This document shows, piece by piece, positions 4,851 through 6,337 of a stretch of DNA of 6,337 nucleotides. Positions within the stretch are counted from its first letter, which is position 1. Each line of letters begins with the position of its first letter. The translations under genes and the position numbers were made by a program. This DNA comes from an uncultured Lachnospiraceae bacterium (GTDB lineage: Bacteria > Bacillota_A > Clostridia > Lachnospirales > Lachnospiraceae), in assembly GCA_910585855.1 (NCBI GenBank), contig CAJUGZ010000254.1, positions 1 through 6,337 of the forward strand, read 5' to 3'. The notes under the pieces were generated by a model that saw nothing but the letters and a program-made list of their open reading frames with translations, did not search any database and was not told where the DNA came from.

Positions 4851-6337
4851 TTAAGATAGGGATTCAATCAAAGACTTCTTTCTTTGCCTGTCAATCATCC
4901 AGACAGACAAAATAAATTCCATACTAAACAGTACGAAAATAAACAGCCCCATTTCTAAAAACGGAAATTGATATGGAACAATTTTACCGCCAAAGGATCG
5001 TTTGCTAATTTCCCTGCATACCACCATCGCAGCCGGAAGCCCGACAAGTAAAACTGCCAAAACGGCAAAGGAGGCATAACAAAGCCCTTCAAAAATATTC
5101 ATCCAGCAGAGCTGTTTCTTTGTCAGACCGACAGAGCGCAGTATACTGTTTTCCCGTTTTCTAGACATCTGATTAGAAAGTGTTGTATTGATTAAATTGA
5201 CTGCTCCAAATAGGAAAATTATCCATGAAAGAGCCTGCATACTTCCAAAAATAAGAGAACTTTGCCATTTCTCATATTCGATATGTGCGCTGATAGTATC
5301 CAGCCCAATATTGCTGTGACTAGATACTATCTCTTGCAGTCCGCTTTCCACACTCTCCGATTTCTCCGAATCGCTGACAATACTCCAAGAATAGTCAAAA
5401 TTTTTGATTTCCGGCATCAGCTCCTGAAATAGTGCTTCTGGTGCAAACAAAGAAGCCCCGTCAAGAGAAAGCACACCATGCCCATTTGCAATCTTAACTG
5501 GATCAAATAAGCCGGATACCGTAACTATAGTTGTCTTTTGACCTAATGACAATTCAATGGTTGATCCCACATCCATATCATGATAATGTTTATAATTATT
5601 TGTGTCCAAAATAACACTGTGTGAATCCGTCGGCATAATACCAGATACCAATGCAGATTCTATATCTAAGTAGTTTGTGCTGTTTATCATATCACACATA
5701 CCTGCTGAGGTATTTGCAGAAGTTCGAAACGATGCATGTACTGATCTGCGTGTAATTCGCACCTCTGTTATCCCATCCACAGACAGGACTTCCTGACGCA
5801 GTTCTTCATTTAACGGATTGCCCGATGCCATAATTTCTGCTTCTGACTGCTTTGAATCTAAATAAATTTTATAGTTTCCGTCTGGAAAAAGCAGCCTTGC
5901 TGCCTGCTCCGGTGAACGGGTCAAAAACATAGAAGATACAACCAAAAGAATAATTCCGCCTAAACTCAAGGAAGCCACAATACTGACTGCCTTTTTCCGA
6001 TCCCGCAAAAAATTCGCCGCTCCCATAGATAGCGGATTTAACTTGATATGTTTCTTCCGCCTGCATATCCTTTCCTGTTCCAGAGAAAAGCGCACTGCCT
6101 GAAGCGGTGAAATACCAGCGGCTATTTTAACCGGTCTGTGAATAGAAACAGATACCATAAACCAACTAATCCATACGGTTAAAAGAACCACCATTCCATA
6201 ATAAGCAGCGTGAAAACCCTTTGGAAACAAAAGCAGTCCGCCGCAGACACCCAATAAAACGCCAAGTAAAATTCCAACACTGCTAAGCTGCCGACTCTCC
6301 TTTTTTACAATGTTTTGAATCTGCCTTGATGTTGCAC
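4851..6337 (-). CDS. ABC transporter permease, FtsX/MacB superfamily (5' end outside window)
   Basis: The frame is open to the window edge; the codons above 6254 read TSRQIQNIVKKESRQLSSVGILLG, a normal FtsX coupling segment, so the TTG at 6252-6254 is not the start. In the window 494 residues are visible: two transmembrane helices ending the first FtsX domain, then the typical ISPLQAVRF tail, a cytoplasmic linker, a helix (about AVSIVASLSLGGIILLVV), an extracellular domain of roughly 220 residues (SPEQAARLLFPDG to SAHIEYEKW), then three helices with the signature RKRENSILRSVGLTKKQL between the first two, ending KKSLIESLS. This is the eight- to ten-helix duplicated-FtsX design seen in permeases for peptide or lipid-linked substrates and antibiotic-peptide resistance (BceB/YtrF/MacB-like). 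The partner ATPase is expected upstream, outside the window. Substrate is unknown. Confidence 0.93.
   Translation of the reverse strand, partial: ATSRQIQNIVKKESRQLSSVGILLGVLLGVCGGLLLFPKGFHAAYYGMVVLLTVWISWFMVSVSIHRPVKIAAGISPLQAVRFSLEQERICRRKKHIKLNPLSMGAANFLRDRKKAVSIVASLSLGGIILLVVSSMFLTRSPEQAARLLFPDGNYKIYLDSKQSEAEIMASGNPLNEELRQEVLSVDGITEVRITRRSVHASFRTSANTSAGMCDMINSTNYLDIESALVSGIMPTDSHSVILDTNNYKHYHDMDVGSTIELSLGQKTTIVTVSGLFDPVKIANGHGVLSLDGASLFAPEALFQELMPEIKNFDYSWSIVSDSEKSESVESGLQEIVSSHSNIGLDTISAHIEYEKWQSSLIFGSMQALSWIIFLFGAVNLINTTLSNQMSRKRENSILRSVGLTKKQLCWMNIFEGLCYASFAVLAVLLVGLPAAMVVCREISKRSFGGKIVPYQFPFLEMGLFIFVLFSMEFILSVWMIDRQRKKSLIESLS

Noticed and set aside
5869..6066. Second minus-strand frame inside the ABC permease
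   Set aside because: It lies wholly within a well-supported FtsX-type coding frame and its sequence shows no independent family pattern.

Overview
The window looks like an AT-rich chromosomal segment from an anaerobic gut-type Firmicute, most likely Lachnospiraceae or another Clostridia. This rests on the low GC content, the purine-rich Shine-Dalgarno sites, a secreted protein with a long Glu/Thr/Asp/Gln/Ser-rich linker, and the family makeup (PrsA/SurA-like lipoprotein, MATE exporter, FtsX permease). It is an inference from style; no species marker is present. All real genes lie on the minus strand and are transcribed from high to low coordinates.

Reading in the direction of transcription, the window opens inside an ABC-transporter permease of the FtsX/MacB superfamily (6337 down to 4851, 5' end cut by the window). 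A 94-bp gap follows, with an extended -10 promoter. Next comes a complete MATE-family multidrug/cation antiporter (4756 to 3389), closed by a strong intrinsic terminator (3350 to 3316).

The 519-bp stretch 2870-3388 between the MATE gene and the next gene is unusually rich in signals. It holds the terminator, a 140-bp foldback element with 24-bp terminal inverted arms and a nested 12-bp hairpin (3156-3295), a LacI/GalR-type operator-like palindrome, a candidate sigma-A promoter, two copies of the palindrome GAAAATTTTC spaced 62 bp apart, and a 10-bp direct repeat with a 21-bp period.

This region precedes a two-gene operon. First is a lipoprotein resembling PrsA/SurA foldases with a degenerate parvulin region (2869 to 2072). 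After 19 bp comes a secreted surface protein (2052 to 29) made of a signal peptide, a ~190-residue acidic low-complexity linker with 36-bp tandem repeats, and two tandem ~185-residue concanavalin-A-like (LamG/DUF1080-like) domains.

The main discovery is that the surface-protein gene is split by a frame change exactly at a six-G tract (1354-1359), directly followed by TAG and a small perfect hairpin. With seven (or four) Gs the reading frame is continuous for about 674 residues. With six, only a 233-residue secreted acidic stub is made. The second frame has no usable start before it enters a conserved domain strand, so the two reading frames are one gene. A phase-variable (ON/OFF) surface glycan-binding protein with its own dedicated foldase is the most interesting reading. 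Programmed -1 frameshifting, a recent null mutation and a sequencing indel are the alternatives.
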